A stretch of 64,000 nt of DNA from Panorpa germanica (GCA_963678705.1 OY783221.1:9114001-9178000), one strand, 5' to 3'. Counted from the first letter of the stretch, positions 23,622-37,458 are shown. Notes: a model not told the origin generated them from the sequence alone. Made by a program: numbers and translations.

Positions 23622-24804
23622 TAAATAATTAAGATGAACTACAAACAAATGAAATTTAAAACAGATTTTATTAAATGTATAAAAATTTATGTAACTCCTG
23701 AGTACTAATTGAATCAAAATATTTTCTGACTGAACCACAGACTGTTCGTACAAAGACCAGCTGTGTTTATCTAAACAGATTCAGTCTATAATTAATGGAG
23801 ATATTGCGGAATGCCTTGTTAATTTTTTTGACCTCGCATTTGTACTTCATGGTAGGTTTACTCTCATATGCTATTAGCTTTTATTAATGTATAAAGAGTA
23901 TGTTTCATCCAGAGCTTCAATTGGATTTTAACGTTAAGTGGTAACAATATTTTCTAGTACAACAGTTGAATGTAGGTGGCAAGTTTGTTCTAAAATTTAA
24001 ATGTATTTACAAAATCGTACTGGTCATTATCTTATACAAAAACCTTAATAACATTAAACACATGTTAGATGTTTAAAAAATGAAAACAAAATTACTTAAA
24101 GAAATGTTTTAGCTTTATTTTAAAATATTTAACATCTATTGATCCGCGACTTATCAATTCAACTTTGATTATCGTATTATATCTTTTATGTTTATTTAGA
24201 ACAGTCATAAAAGTTCAGAGGCTTTAAACTTTTATAAATGTAAGAAACTAAAGAAAAATGTAAGTTTGAATTTTTTATTATAAAATTAATACAAAGTAAG
24301 TTTAAAAAATATTTACAAAAACTATATTATTTAATATTTTTTTATATCTGTTGGCGAGAAGTGGGAGATAAGAATTACGATATTAGTAACATCAACTTAT
24401 GTAACAGCACTAGCATAGTTACGTAGTCTCTGTCTCTTTAACCAACAATTTTGATTTGTGATATATATATAATATTACGACTAATTAAAATATATATTAA
24501 CATATAAGGTTCCGAAATACTTATCAAGATGGGGTATATATTTATAGAATGTTGGACCAATTATAGAAGAATGAATATATATTTTTATGAGAATCTGTAG
24601 ACATTATTACAATGTAAATTCAATAATAATATAAATACTAAAAATATTGATTAAATTTTTTTTTATTAAAATATTTTTCATATAAATTTATTTATCCATT
24701 TCAAACACTGATTTTCAATTTGAAATTATATACGTCAATGTCCGAAACACAGTGTAACAAACACTACAAAAGTCTAAAGAATCTCATTTAAATCATTTAT
24801 TTCA
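23622..24804. other. Intergenic DNA between genes D and E; gene D promoter side
   Basis: A TCAGT initiator on the minus strand near 23726-23730 is a possible start site for gene D; no clear TATA box was seen. The rest is A+T-rich and I see no gene or repeat in it. Confidence 0.4.
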
Positions 24805-25216
24805 AACGAAGTGGCCAAGTTGAAGGCCGTCTTGTTTGCGGAGTTACTTCGCAGTATAAAAAAAAGTTGTAAGCATTTGTCTGTTTTTAATATAAACATT
24901 TTATTGACATATATGAAACTTATATAGTGTTGTATAGCACATAAGTCATATGTAACTTGTAGTGCCTTAGGCTGAGTTCATACCAGTTATTGAATAATTA
25001 GTGGCGCATACATTTTATATTAACTATTCATTTGTACTGAAAAACAATACAGTGTAAACCTTCAATCAATAAACAGAAGCATTTTTTTGTCAGGTGCTAA
25101 TTATGTTGCATAATCATCAGGCGCACAAATTTTTACATCCATTTTTAGATACATTGTTTGCATACGTATCCTGCGGTCTAATAATATATGCAGAACACAA
25201 ACCAACATTTCCCTTA
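24805..25216. other. 3' flank of gene E, duplicated at 19.1-19.8 kb
   Basis: Non-coding; shares blocks such as CATCAGGCGCAC and AGTGGCCAAGT with 19090-19300. It marks the extent of an old gene E duplication. Confidence 0.55.
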
Positions 25217-25824
25217 ATGGGCTTGTGTCCTCATTTTTCAATTGTTGATTGAAATTGATGTTAATAATTGTGTCTATTGGGCGTGTCTATTTTATTAAAT
25301 ATCTAAATATTGACGGAGATATAGCAATTAAAAGTTTGAATTATAGTTTTAGCGCTAGAAATGGTCGGCCATATTTTTATGACGTGAAATGCAATTTAAC
25401 GTCAGGTATTTGTTGAGTAGGTCAATGCTGTGGTAGTGTGTAACTGTTAGTTGTAAAATAATCAAGTCAAATCAAAGAATAATAAGTTTTTATATTATTT
25501 AACCCTGCTAAGGCAGACATAATATTGAAATTTGATTGTTCCTTGAAATAGCTGTAAATAATATTTGATATATAAGTACATATAGCAGAGATTTATGAGC
25601 TGTAAGGTTGGTAACCTTACAAAAGGATTGTGATGTCACATGCACTTGGGATGTGTACAAAGTTGAATCCCTTTAATAATTAAAGAGACAAAATGACTTT
25701 TTTAATTGTTAATATTTCTTAACATATAAGGAGTTATTAAAAAATAATTGTACATTTGAGGTTCTACACTTTATCAATATATAGTACACTTTTATAGAAA
25801 TTAAGACATAGGACACAAGCCCAT
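25217..25824. mobile_element. Family 2 MITE downstream of gene E, inverted
   Basis: 608 bp, inverted relative to the copy in gene D. The paralogous relic at about 19730-19745 shows the empty site with a single AT where this copy has AT on both sides. This confirms both the element ends and the 2-bp duplication. Confidence 0.8.
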
Positions 25825-25876
25825 TTATTAATAATACTTTAATAAGTTTGATTCACAATGGATTACATTTTTACAA

Positions 25877-25882
25877 TTTATT
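25877..25882 (-). terminator. poly(A) signal of gene E
   Basis: AATAAA on the minus strand, about 55 bp after the stop. Confidence 0.5.
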
Positions 25883-25936
25883 ATTTATCTAAAGTCTTTG
25901 TTAATATATTAATTCTGCGAAAAGCATTACTTCCAT

Positions 25937-28542
25937 CTATCCTCTTCGAGTAATTCGTAACCAGAATCCTTTTTCAGCTGTCATTGCAAAGTCCTTGGAT
26001 AACTGAAGAGGAACTTGAGTTTCTTTTGCTACTTCAAAATTTAAATTCGCTAATATATGAAATAATACTAATTTAATTTCTAACATTGCAAATTTTGATC
26101 CTGCAAAATGAAAATGTAACATTAGTACAATATTTTTATTGTTGTAACACATATATAATACAATTACCTATGCAATTTCTTGGTCCAACACCAAATGGAA
26201 TGTATGTACATGGTTTAATATTTTCTTTATTTTCTTCATTAAATCTTTCTGGATCGAAGGTATCTGGATCTGTGAAGTATTGTGGATCGCGGTGAATAGA
26301 TGTTATTGGGATTCCGATAGTATCGTTCACTTGCATCTGTAATAATAGAAACAAATCTGTTAGTATAGTTCTTTAATTTCCAAGTTGAAATAAGGCACGA
26401 CTTACTTCCATAGTAATATTATTAGCTTCATCTTTAAGTACATAAGGTTTTACACATATCCTATCTACCATTTCTGCTGGAGGCCATTTTCGTAAAGATT
26501 CTATAAACAATAATAAAAATCTTTGTAAAATCTACAACTGTAATTTATATTTTGTTTCATTACTTGCAGTAGCACTGAATTTTCATACCTGAAACAACCA
26601 TATCTAAATATTTTAAACTTTCAATAGTTTCATACGAAACTTTTGTTTCTATTGATTTAGCTTCATCAATTTCCGCTTGCAGTCTTGCTTGAATATCTGG
26701 ATTAACTGCTAATTCGTGTGCTGTGAAACTAAGTGCAGTTGATGTAGGATCAAACCCAGCTAATAAGAAAATAACTGGTTGAGCAGTAATATCATCTTCA
26801 GTCAATTTATAATCTGAAAATTTAGCAGTAGTTGTTTAATCCAAATCAACTTATAATCATTTATTACTAGCAATCTACCTGTTGTTATTTCTTCGTCAGT
26901 TAAGGTACCATCTTTAATTTTCTTTAGAAGTTGTAACATATCTTGTCTCACGATTCCTTCTTGTTCTCTCCTTGCTATTGTATCATTTACTAAACTACGA
27001 AAATATTTACCAACTTCATCTTTAGCAACTGTAATGTTCAATCTCTGTAAAATAATAATCAAAGTGAGTAATTAACACAAAATTGTAGATCTGTAGTTTT
27101 TTGAGTGATTGAGGTATGTTGAAATCAACAATCAAACTATTTGCTACCTTTGCTAGTTTTGGGAATGATCGAAATATCCAGAATTTTATTCCTTCTAAAC
27201 CTGTAAATGTTGTAGCCCTTCTAGACATTTCATAAAATTCATTATTCTTATTTGTTAATGAATTAACTTTTAATCCAAAAGCAGCTGTTGCAATGACATC
27301 ATTAGTATATCTGTTAAAAAAGTCTTTCATTTCCATAACTTGACGACCTGAAACCAATTGAGAAATTTAAATATTTTGATATGAAGAAGTTATGTAAAAA
27401 ATGTAGTTTTACCTTCTGAAAGCTCTGTAAATAAGAAGGATGAAATTTGTTCGGCACATTCTGCAATATGTGCATATAAGTATTTCATTTGTAGGCTGGT
27501 GAATGCAGGATTAAGTGTTGTTCTCATTGCATGCCATTTCCTGCCTGTAAAAGGACAATTATTACTTAATATATTTGTACATAATAGTCAATATTTATTT
27601 ATAAGACTTACCATTTAATGCAAGTAAGTTCTTTCCAAATAGAGGATCCATTTCTTCATTTACAAATTCTGTATGATCCGTAAAATGATCAAAATCTTTA
27701 ACAGCTATTTGTTTAATCATTTCTAAATCACGAATTATTATTCTTGGTTTCTTAAATTCATAATGACCAACAAATCTAAAAGAAAGAATTTTTCATTTTA
27801 TTTTTTTCTACTTATTAACATTTTAATCTTTTAATCTGTGTTACTTACTTGTGGTTTGGAAAAGCATGATATGCAGAAGTTATTAAATCTGTAAAACTTT
27901 TTTGCCCCATTATTACAGGCATCATATTTCCCATAAATGGCCATATTGGTTCGTGAGGTACTCCCTTTTTTCTGTTTAGAAAAGATAGAATAACAACATT
28001 TTATTACATCCAGAGTGTAGCAAATTGACATAAGATTTAAGCAAAACTTTATTACATAAAGATATTTATCTTTTTTTCTTTTAGGTATATCGAACTTATT
28101 TGTTAAGGAGATCGAAATACGGTGAACACATAAATTCATAAGTAACTCTTCTTTAAAAAAAATTGTAGCATTTAGATACTCTTAATGAATTCTGATGAAT
28201 TCTGTATGAATTCAACTATATTTCGTTGAATTTACTAATAGTTGAAAAAGAAAACAATCTATTTTATATAGGGTACTAGATCTATATTTTTAAAAAGGTA
28301 AAAGGTCCTACCAGTTACATAGGGAAACAAATAATTAAAGGAAAAATACAGAAGTATTCTCATTAAACTGTGTTTAATACATAAATGTTATTTTGTTTCT
28401 TTTAATTAACAATAATACTTTACTTGAAATACGTATGCCCTCTTGTGCCCCAAGCATATAATAAAATTCCAAAAACACACGTAAAAAATGCAATATCAAT
28501 TAATAACGTATAGTTTATGTCAACTAATTCACTTCCTTCCAT
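25937..28542 (-). CDS. cytochrome P450, CYP9 family (gene E)
   Basis: Ten exons: 28542-28424, 27971-27849, 27775-27612, 27544-27413, 27347-27148, 27044-26879, 26813-26589, 26500-26406, 26336-26168, 26100-25937. All joins are GT/AG and give 518 residues. The N-terminal anchor is about residues 13-32. Motifs: W139xxxR143, ESLR (377-380), PERF (437-440) and FGVGPRNCIG with Cys463. The I-helix reads AGFDPTS (320-326): the position that normally holds the proton-relay Thr is Pro, with Thr next to it. Exon 6 is four codons shorter than in A, C and D. It is the most divergent of the five and probably represents a different CYP9 subfamily. No stop or frameshift was seen, so I read it as functional. 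Confidence 0.93.
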
Positions 28543-29095
28543 TATTTATTATTTTATAATTAAATATTTCTAATATGAAATGCCAACAGTAGATACATAA
28601 CCTCCTGATTCACACTGAAGTCACGTACTGTCACGTACTGTCACGTGCGACGACGCAGTGCCGCTATCAACAGGCGGTGGCTCGATGAACTACAAGATGA
28701 ATCCATGTTCATTACTATTTGAACTGGTTTAAGATAGTGTGTTGCGAGGCCAGTGGCGTAGTATAGATTTGGAATGCTCTTTTTAAAATATAACACCCCC
28801 CTTTTTACAAAATTATGCGTACGATTAAAAATGCTGTCAGAGTTGCAATTGAGATAACTTTGAGAAGAAACTAGGCTGAAAATTAAATGATAAAAAATGA
28901 TGAAAAATTTTGTTGTTGTAGATTGTTTTATTTTGTATTCAAACTCAATTATTATTGCAGTTAGAGTTCTATTATTTTTTTCCGAGTAGAGAATATATGT
29001 TTTTTAGATCTTATTCCTATTTCTGTTCTTTGTATTACTAAAACTTAAGTTTCTAAACACCAATTATAACTATATTCGTGCAAGATATAATTTAT
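28543..29095 (-). promoter_or_regulatory. 5' flank of gene E
   Basis: It contains a possible TCAGT initiator at about 28614-28618 and the ACGTG repeat described separately. A block at 28752-28775 starts CAGTGGCGTAG, a phrase often found at DNA-transposon ends, but no partner end was seen. Confidence 0.45.
28621..28647 (-). promoter_or_regulatory. Three ACGTGAC sites with 10-bp spacing at the gene E promoter
   Basis: Plus strand TCACGTACTG repeated exactly, then TCACGTG; on the gene strand this is three ACGTGAC units, one per helical turn. ACGTG is the core recognised by bHLH-PAS heterodimers (ARNT/Tango type), and CACGTG is an E-box. They lie within about 35 bp upstream of the possible initiator. 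The regulatory role is inference. Confidence 0.45.
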
Positions 29096-29308
29096 AGTTC
29101 AAATTACAAGAGTTCTGCGATCGCTCACGTTTAAAGGATAAGGATAAGAGCCATGTAAATCTATGATACGATGGTGAATTTTATCTTATTCGTTGTTATA
29201 TACATTATAAAACAATTAGTGAAACAGTGCTTTTTTATTTTATAGAAGATTTATACGGCACATTTTATTTTAAGACTGAATCGCCGCCAAACTTTCATAG
29301 TATGAACT
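29096..29308. mobile_element. Family 4 MITE, 213 bp
   Basis: Same length as the copy at 811-1023 and collinear with it, but diverged (AGTTCAAATTAC start, GTATGAACT end). Confidence 0.7.
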
Positions 29309-32300
29309 GTAGCTGACAAAAACGCGGTAATGTTTTAACAAAAACAAAGTTTTTCCTTCTTAGGCCACAAACTTTTTGCAGTGCTTTCTGATGGTCAATC
29401 CCTCTGAATAGTGAGACAGTTTGACTACTCGGTTCAGTTCATAAGACTAAATTGTTAGCGAAAATTGTCTTCAGACAGTCGCACCTCCAGGTTTGCTTTT
29501 AGCTACGGCCTAATCCATACAATTATCAGAAATAGATCTTATTATATGCTAAATAAATGATAAAATAATTTTTAATTTTAAAGTGACATACTTTATTTGC
29601 ACCCTTTTAAGTAAAGCATTGATGGATCCTTGTAAAAACAAAACTCCTTGCAGTTGCGCTACTGAACGATATATACGTAATAGATTTCTATGTTTTAAAG
29701 CCCCATTTATATCCTCCGCATTAAATGTTACTCTTATTGTTGTATACATTCTATAATATATATGAGAAATAAAATTATATATATAATATACACATACTAG
29801 TTGTGCTAGTATGTTTTATCTAAACTAATTATTGTTTTAAAACTATTTTATGTTTTGGTAATGAGTTCTAACATGACACAGAGTTGAAAGTTCATTACGT
29901 TTATGAACTTTTGTAATTTTGTAAGCTTGAAGCATAAAGTAGCTTTTCATAAAATCTAACAAAAGTTATAATTTTACCAAATAAATAGCTTTTAAATATA
30001 TTTTAAACTTTCCATAATATTTTAAAACTTTTCGACAGTATTTTAGTTTAAGAAATTGACTTTTTAAAATCCTCTTATAAATATGGTATTATAGTTTCTA
30101 GAAAAATATTTATAAAAGTAATATATAAAGTAAAGTAATAATACATTATTCTGACAATTTAAGGAAAAATAATTTAAAGAAATATAACAACGATCTGCAT
30201 TATTTCCTCGAAATTATACGTTCCTCGAATTGCCAATTTCGAGCATTTGTATAAAAATAGAAGCAGAAACATAACTAAAAATGTGCATAAACAGAAATAA
30301 GAAATATATATCTAGCTTTCCGCCGTAATTATTTTTAGCTAAGGTTTAGTGATTTGTTTTACTGAATCATTTTACTTTTCACTAATTTGCTCACCAAACG
30401 ATTATTTTATTTTTTAAATCAAATTTATTTAACGTCGACATATTTTCGATGGTAATACTTCATACCTGTTTAACATTGTAACGTATAATTGTGTATATTT
30501 AATATAACGAAAGTTACCTATTACGTAAACTACATTACCTAATACAAAATGTTTTGTGACTGCTTTTGGAAAACTAAATTTACCGTTTTGTGTATTATTT
30601 TACTTAAGAACACCTTTCAAGGATTATAAAAGTTTATGCAGTACTTTTTAAGAAACAAATGCTTTTCTTATAACTAAAAAATAATAAAAATAAGACTCTT
30701 TTAGATAAAATATTACTTGCCTTATGTTTTATGGGTACTGTATTCACAGTTTGTATGCTGTGAAGTATGTGAACAACTACACCGCTGTCTAATAAGTTTA
30801 TGATTACTATACTTTACCAATATATAGTTTATTATCTACAATAAATCTTAAAGTAATATTACGCTACCAGTAATTGAATATCTATAGCATTCTCTCATTT
30901 GAATGTACCCATAAAGTTACACACATGTTTTAAACTTTCGATTCAAATCGTAAAAGTCCAAACGACTGATAAATTTATAGCAGAAAGCGTGACATCTGTA
31001 TCCGTTATAAAAAAACAAACAGTTGAAACAAATTTACGACACCTCAAAATAAATACTTTATGTAATTACTGTTATATAAGTTGCATATTATTCAGGCGTT
31101 ATTTTTCCTTATATTTTCATATAATTGCGAGTAAATGCAGTTATTTTAACATAATATATATATAATGGATATATAACTATCTATCATTCCAAAAACTTAT
31201 TCCAAGTCTTCTGAATTTTATAAGAATTGCGTCACATAATAATCTCAGAAATTATTACAGCGGTTTATATATTATGTATAACATGTTTGACATTTTTCTT
31301 TTAATTTATGTGTAAGCTGTAAATATATTGTGCTGCTCATTTGTTTGTGATGGATCTCGGGTTGCTATAGTGATTCGTACAACGCCAGGTCGATGTGCTG
31401 ATACATAATGCGCATGCTTAAAAATCAGGGGTGGATTATTAGAAAAATAACTCATGATTGATTGGTAATATGTTAGAAAGTGTATACCATACACTTCTTA
31501 ATATTAAGTAGATAAGAATTTTTATCAAGACATGCGATATTCAATTATTTTTTTAAATTGGGCTATCACTATACTTATTAAGATGTGAGCATTTATTATA
31601 TTCGGTTGCGAAAACTTAAACCAATTAAAAATAGCAAGTTTTGCCGTTTTACTTGTATTTCATAAACTATTATTATGACTGTTTCTAAAGTAGTAGATGA
31701 TGATGTTAAAATACGTATTTTTTAATTTTTTAGTTAAAAATATAATATGCCAAATTTTTATTATATTATAAAAAAAAAATTACTAATGACCAACGTTTAA
31801 ATTTTTTTTAAGTTAGCTAGTAAATCTACCCAGTAAAAAATTTAGTGAAATGTCAATTCAATTATAGTTCAAATCAACTTTTTCGTTGCTTGGATTCTAA
31901 CAGATGAAATGGTTTCGCCATTTGTAGCTCATAACAATGATTTTTTATATAAATATCTATGAAAAACTGAACTGTGAGCGAACTCTATCTTGACTAAAAT
32001 TCATAGATTGTAATAAATATGATTTTGCATGGAATGCATGGAAAATTTGATAAAAATTTTATATTATCTTTATTTAATTACAAAATTTCAAAGGTTTTGG
32101 CCAGCTTTGTGCAATTTTATTAATAATTAAAATGCACATATTTATCACGTAGAAGGTCTACAAAGTCTAGAGTACTTTAACATATATCTCGAGAATGTTC
32201 TACCGATTTTTAAAGAAACTGATGTATTGTAGATGAGTTTGAACAGTTTTTCAGATTGTTTGACCACTTAGTAATAATGCTTTAAATTTGATTTTTGTAA

Positions 32301-33580
32301 AGCAGCATATGCGCAGTAGCGATTGCTAAAATTAATATGACCAAGACTATAAAAAAATGTTATAACTTCATTAATTTTTAAATCTTGATTTAAAATTTCT
32401 ACCAGATATTTCTGATCTGTCTATCTATTGACATACGTAAATAAAATTATTTTTTTTCGAAGCGTTACCTTGTTTTACTATACCATTTGAAAATAAACGG
32501 CTCATATTTTCTAGAGTTAGTGATTTTGCACAAGATTAAATGAGAAGGGTCTACTTCGACTAAGAGCCGAGCCGATTTTTTTTAAATGTGGATATTTACT
32601 GCTCTCCTCCACAAACAAGTGCCGCTGCAACCCTGGCTACAGACAATCCTGCGTATAGTAGGATTCACGGATTCGCCAGTATTTGAGGAAATTTTGAGCA
32701 AGCAAGATGTACTTGTAAAATATCCTCTATAATTATAATCGTTTGACGACTCACTGAACCACAAAATATATTAAAACCATGTATTTTCAGTGACATAAAA
32801 CAATAATTACCTACAATGTGTAACTAATAGACCATCATAATTACAAAACATTAATTAATAATATAAATAATACAATAATTAAATTACATTTATTTTACCA
32901 TGTTGAATCTTCGGCTTCGTAAACATGTTAAAGTCATAGGAGCTGCAATGTTTGCATATTATGTGCTGGCATATCTTTTACGCAAATTATTATAAAGTTT
33001 ATAGAAATTTCATTAACTATTGCTGTAATTAATTAATATTTAATTAATTTCTATATAAATAAAAAAATATCATTTAATACTTTCAAGATTTGTATTGACT
33101 TCTATTTTTATAGGTAAGCAAAATTATTTCTTGTTTTATAACTACTTACATTTATATTTTTAAAAACATCTTTTAGGCTTTGGCTTTTCAGCCTATTATT
33201 GAAGAACACGATATTAAAATAAATAATATAATTTCTCTTCATACTCGCTAAATACAAAACGTAAACTTATATATTATTTAATATAATATTTTTTACCTAA
33301 CATTACATTTGGTTAATTCTTTTAATGCTGAATTTTTTTTATTAATATATTAATTTAATATTTAATATTATATATGCTTTTATGTCGGAATACATAAATT
33401 TCTCTTCAAAGATAACAGTTGTTATGTAATTTTACATAATATTCACCTAAAACTAATTATATGAAACTGTTTTATGTTGAATAAACCTTACATAAACGTA
33501 ATTGTGTTAACCGGGTATAGATATATAGCTTTTATTTTAAATATCAATTTTATTTATCTATACGAAAGTCGTTTCTATAG

Positions 33581-33582
<2 letters not shown>

Positions 33583-33608
<26 letters not shown>
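33583..33608. repeat. (AT)n microsatellite
   Basis: About 13 AT units. Confidence 0.8.
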
Positions 33609-33612
<4 letters not shown>

Positions 33613-34349
33613 GAATATATTGAATAGAATATATTGTAGCTTTTAGCCATTCATTTCCTAAATTAAGTTTTTGCTATTACTTATTTCCTGCTGGAGAAAA
33701 GGAAAAACTGCCTTGACAACAAGTGAATGTTTCGCTTGATCTTGAAAATCACTAACGTCCAGTTTACTTTTACCATATTTAGTTATTTTATATTTATTTT
33801 TTAGGAAAACAGAAAAGTGGTATATATACACATATATTTTCTTAGTATTGACTAAAAATATTTTAAAATATTTACAAAATATATATATTACAGTCAAATA
33901 TACGAGTATGTAATGTTACATAAAATTAAAGTTATGACTGAGTTTTTGTGTATTATATTTTATTTAAAAAAAGCTTTACTTCTAAGCTTAATAATGATTA
34001 AGATCGTTGAGCAGAGATCCTTGCTTGGGGATTCTATTGATTCAAATCTCACATCATGTTGTGTTTTACCATTATTGTTTATTGTCAATTCAATGTCGAA
34101 AATTTGAATTTTTCATCAAAAATAAATATTTATTACAACAATTTACCCTTAACCATAGTTTACAGTTTTCACAAAGAATTGTATGTCATATTTTCGTTAT
34201 GCTCTAAATATAAATACATTTTACCTTTATTTTATGTAATATTTACGTTCTACATTAAATGTAGCGTAATATATAGATAAACGGTATACATACAGCGATT
34301 AATGACCTGATATTAAAACCAAGAAATAATATATATTTCAAATCTTTAT

Positions 34350-34470
34350 ATATAAAATTTAAGCTTGCGTATGTTTGTGCTCGCAAAACTTAGAAAGTAT
34401 TCTATCTATTGACTTGAAATTTTGACAGAACGTAGCATTCGGGTGTAGCTAGTTTTATGTAAAAATTAAT
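34350..34470. repeat. Dispersed repeat remnant
   Basis: Contains a block beginning GACTTGAAATTTTGACAGA, with a diverged counterpart in gene D intron 6 near 22055. Family unknown. Confidence 0.35.
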
Positions 34471-34980
34471 ATATAAGTTCTCAAAATTTTGTGGGCAAGA
34501 AATTTCTACTCATTTGGTTATATTTGGTAATTTTGTGCTAATAATTAAATTATTAAAAAATGTTTTGATATTTTCACATTTCTATAATTACAAAAAGCAA
34601 TATGTTTATAAAAAAGTTTCAAAATATCACATTTAAAAGAATATAATGAAACTCAGAGGAGAACGGTGTATCACAGTTACACCGTATCCAAACGATCCTG
34701 TCCACAATACCGACCCGTGTACGAGTATATAAATTAAATATTCAAATGATGTTTACATAAGTTGCTCGCCCTTCATTTCAACACAAATCCTATGAGTCAA
34801 CTTATTTTTAACTTAATTTTTAAGTAATTAATGAATGAAACGTATTTATTACATGTAATTAAATGATAAAATGCCTAGTTTTCACGTCAAATATTAATTA
34901 TTTAATTTTTCAATCGATAACTGATACTACTGAAGTATTCATGAAGTACAGCTTTCATTCCTTGTACTTTGACGTTACTC

Positions 34981-35005
34981 GGACGGACGGATGGATGGAT
35001 GGATG
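34981..35005. repeat. (GGAY)n microsatellite
   Basis: GGAC twice, then GGAT four times. Confidence 0.8.
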
Positions 35006-35717
35006 AATGTAGATCTGGAGCATGAGAATGCTGCCAGTTGTGCCGAGCCGAGCGTCTACTTATTCATAAACTTATTTTTAAAATGAAACTTTTATTGTAT
35101 TTATACTATAAAGTTTCTAAATTATATTTAAGTTTCAAAAAAAGTACAAGAAAAAGAACGTCTAATTAAAAAAAAGAAGTTACTAGGGTAACGTTTTACG
35201 TATTGCAGACTGATTTTTATATCATCAACTGTAGACTTTATAATCCTTAAGCAAATATATAGTCATATATTAAATAGAAATATGTAAGAAATATATAATA
35301 GAAAGTCAAGAAATCTGACAACAATGTCCACTGCAACGCAATCACTGTCGTATAGTATCATATGTACTTTGCATGCTAACGAGCGCAAAGCGTGACAGGA
35401 TGCGACGTTGCCACGTTGCAATTCCCACTACAATATCTATGTTGTTTTAATAAATATTAACCTTAATATCATTTTTAAAAACTGGTCAAACAATCGAAAA
35501 GAAAAGTCAAAACTTTAATTATTAATATCTCGCTTCATTTCTGGTTAAAGAATTTTAATTTTGATTTTGTAATTAAATTAAGGACACTTATATTAATATC
35601 ATACTTGAAATTTATCAAATTCTTTAGAACACTGAACCTACCTTAAGCAAATTGCCATTATTATTTGATTGACAGAGATAGCGAGTTAATACCATGAAAT
35701 TTGTGTAACGTAATTTA

Positions 35718-36571
35718 CCCAGTAAACATTTTGGAGTAAATTCTACTTAATTTCTATTACATATCATGAGTTTTTTGTCTGGAACGTGTTCGTTTTCTAT
35801 TCAGTCGTTCATAGGAAAGGCCCTTTTTATGACCTACAGAGATCGCAACGACGGTTCACTGCTGAATTAAAAGCGGAGTCGGTTTATGATTTATGACCGG
35901 AGTTATAAACTTGACACTAGCAGGGGTATAAAACTTAATGGAATTCTACTTTTTAGAGTCTGCAAAATATAAATATTTAAATGAAGAAATAAATAGATGT
36001 AATCTTTAGTACGGATCGTGATTTTTTTAATGAATATTATTCATCTTCAACAATACTCGTTATATTAGTTTTTTACATTGTTTTGGTGATTCAAAAATCC
36101 ACGATCGGCAGGTCTGCGTTAGGTTTGAAACCTCTGTCTTACCCTCGCTGCTTAGAGTATTCGTTTAAACACATTATATTCGGAGATTGAGGGAGACAGC
36201 GTGTGCCTATTACCATTAAAGAAATATTTGTTGAAAAAGGATAGCATATACTTTAAACATACTGTACTGAACGAAATACTATACAAGTATACAAGTGTAA
36301 CGGTGAAAAATATATTTTACTTGTCTAACCGCATCTCGTTTCTCTCTCACTTTGAAATGAAAATGAACTAAATAAATATATATCCTAGTGTGAAAGAAAC
36401 AACTGCTACTTAATGAATGATGTTGGAAAAAGAAAGAATATTATTATGAAAAAATTCTAACAACTAACACAAAATCTGTGACAGGTAGAGAACTTGTAAA
36501 GCGTTAGAATTGTATTGTACGAGTGACTCGAACGTCACTAAATAGGGCACTTCACCAAATTGTTTACTGGG
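35718..36571. mobile_element. Family 1 MITE, reverse orientation
   Basis: 854 bp bounded by CCCAGTAAACA and its complement, with TA on both outer sides. It is the reverse complement of the copy in gene C intron 3 along its length. No transposase ORF. Confidence 0.85.
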
Positions 36572-37458
36572 TATGAATAACCCCTGATCAACAAGATATA
36601 AAAGGTTTCGGCGCGTATGACCTAAGTCAAGTAAAAATCGTTGTAAAACAAGACAGAAAAAGAAAATGAAATAAAATGATTTTTATTTCTGCCAACTTGT
36701 CAAACTCTAAAATAATCAAAATAAACTATAATACTAAATTCAGATTTTAGAACATTTAACTTTTTATGAGATTTCACACCAAAGCATTTTCACTAGTCAG
36801 AAAAATAGTTTCATCTACGATGATAGCTACATTTTATGGGATCAGTTGGAACGACGCCAAAATATAAACAATGTTCCTTTCCTAAGAGGCAAAACATTCT
36901 ATCACAAAAGATGTGAAAGAGTATAACAGAATTTTTATAGTCAAAAACTTTTGGGGTTGTAAAAACAAGTGAATATAATATTTCCATATATATTGAAAAT
37001 AGTTAAAATTCTTATTTTTTTTTTTTTTTTGGTAAAATATATAAATAGAATAAGAAAATCTAAGCGACAGTTAATTTGATTTTTTTATTTATTTTCTTAG
37101 TTTAATATGCTTTCAGGTAGCATATGTTGTGTATTTTTATTAAGTGTTTTTAATGTCAGTTCTTGTTTATCAAATGACATTTTAATTACACTATTACGGT
37201 GAAATATTAAGTGATTAAAAGGCCCCTTACAGACTCGAATTGGTAACAGGCTCGGCCAACAACTGCAATCGTTTATGGGTACATACATAAACAATTAAAT
37301 TAGAGATCTGGATTACAGCTCTTGATTTCTCTTCTAGGCTTGAGTAACATCTCTGTTATAATTTGTGTATAAAATATATGAAAAAAGTATGAAAATAAGT
37401 TTTAATATCACCAAAATAATAATTACAATGACACGAAAAAATATATGTATAAAGCCGC
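36572..37458. other. Intergenic DNA
   Basis: A run of about 20 T at 37015-37030 might mark a minus-strand retroposon tail. Otherwise I see nothing in it. Confidence 0.4.

Larger units (their letters stand above)
29309..35717. other. A+T-rich intergenic DNA
   Basis: No host gene supported: the open frames are short, lack recognisable domains and are what random A+T-rich DNA gives. Small landmarks: an (AT)n run at 33583-33608, a reversed retroposon tail at 33170-33200, a repeat remnant at 34350-34470 and a tetranucleotide repeat at 34981-35005. 32590-32700 is G+C-richer but not recognised. Confidence 0.5.
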
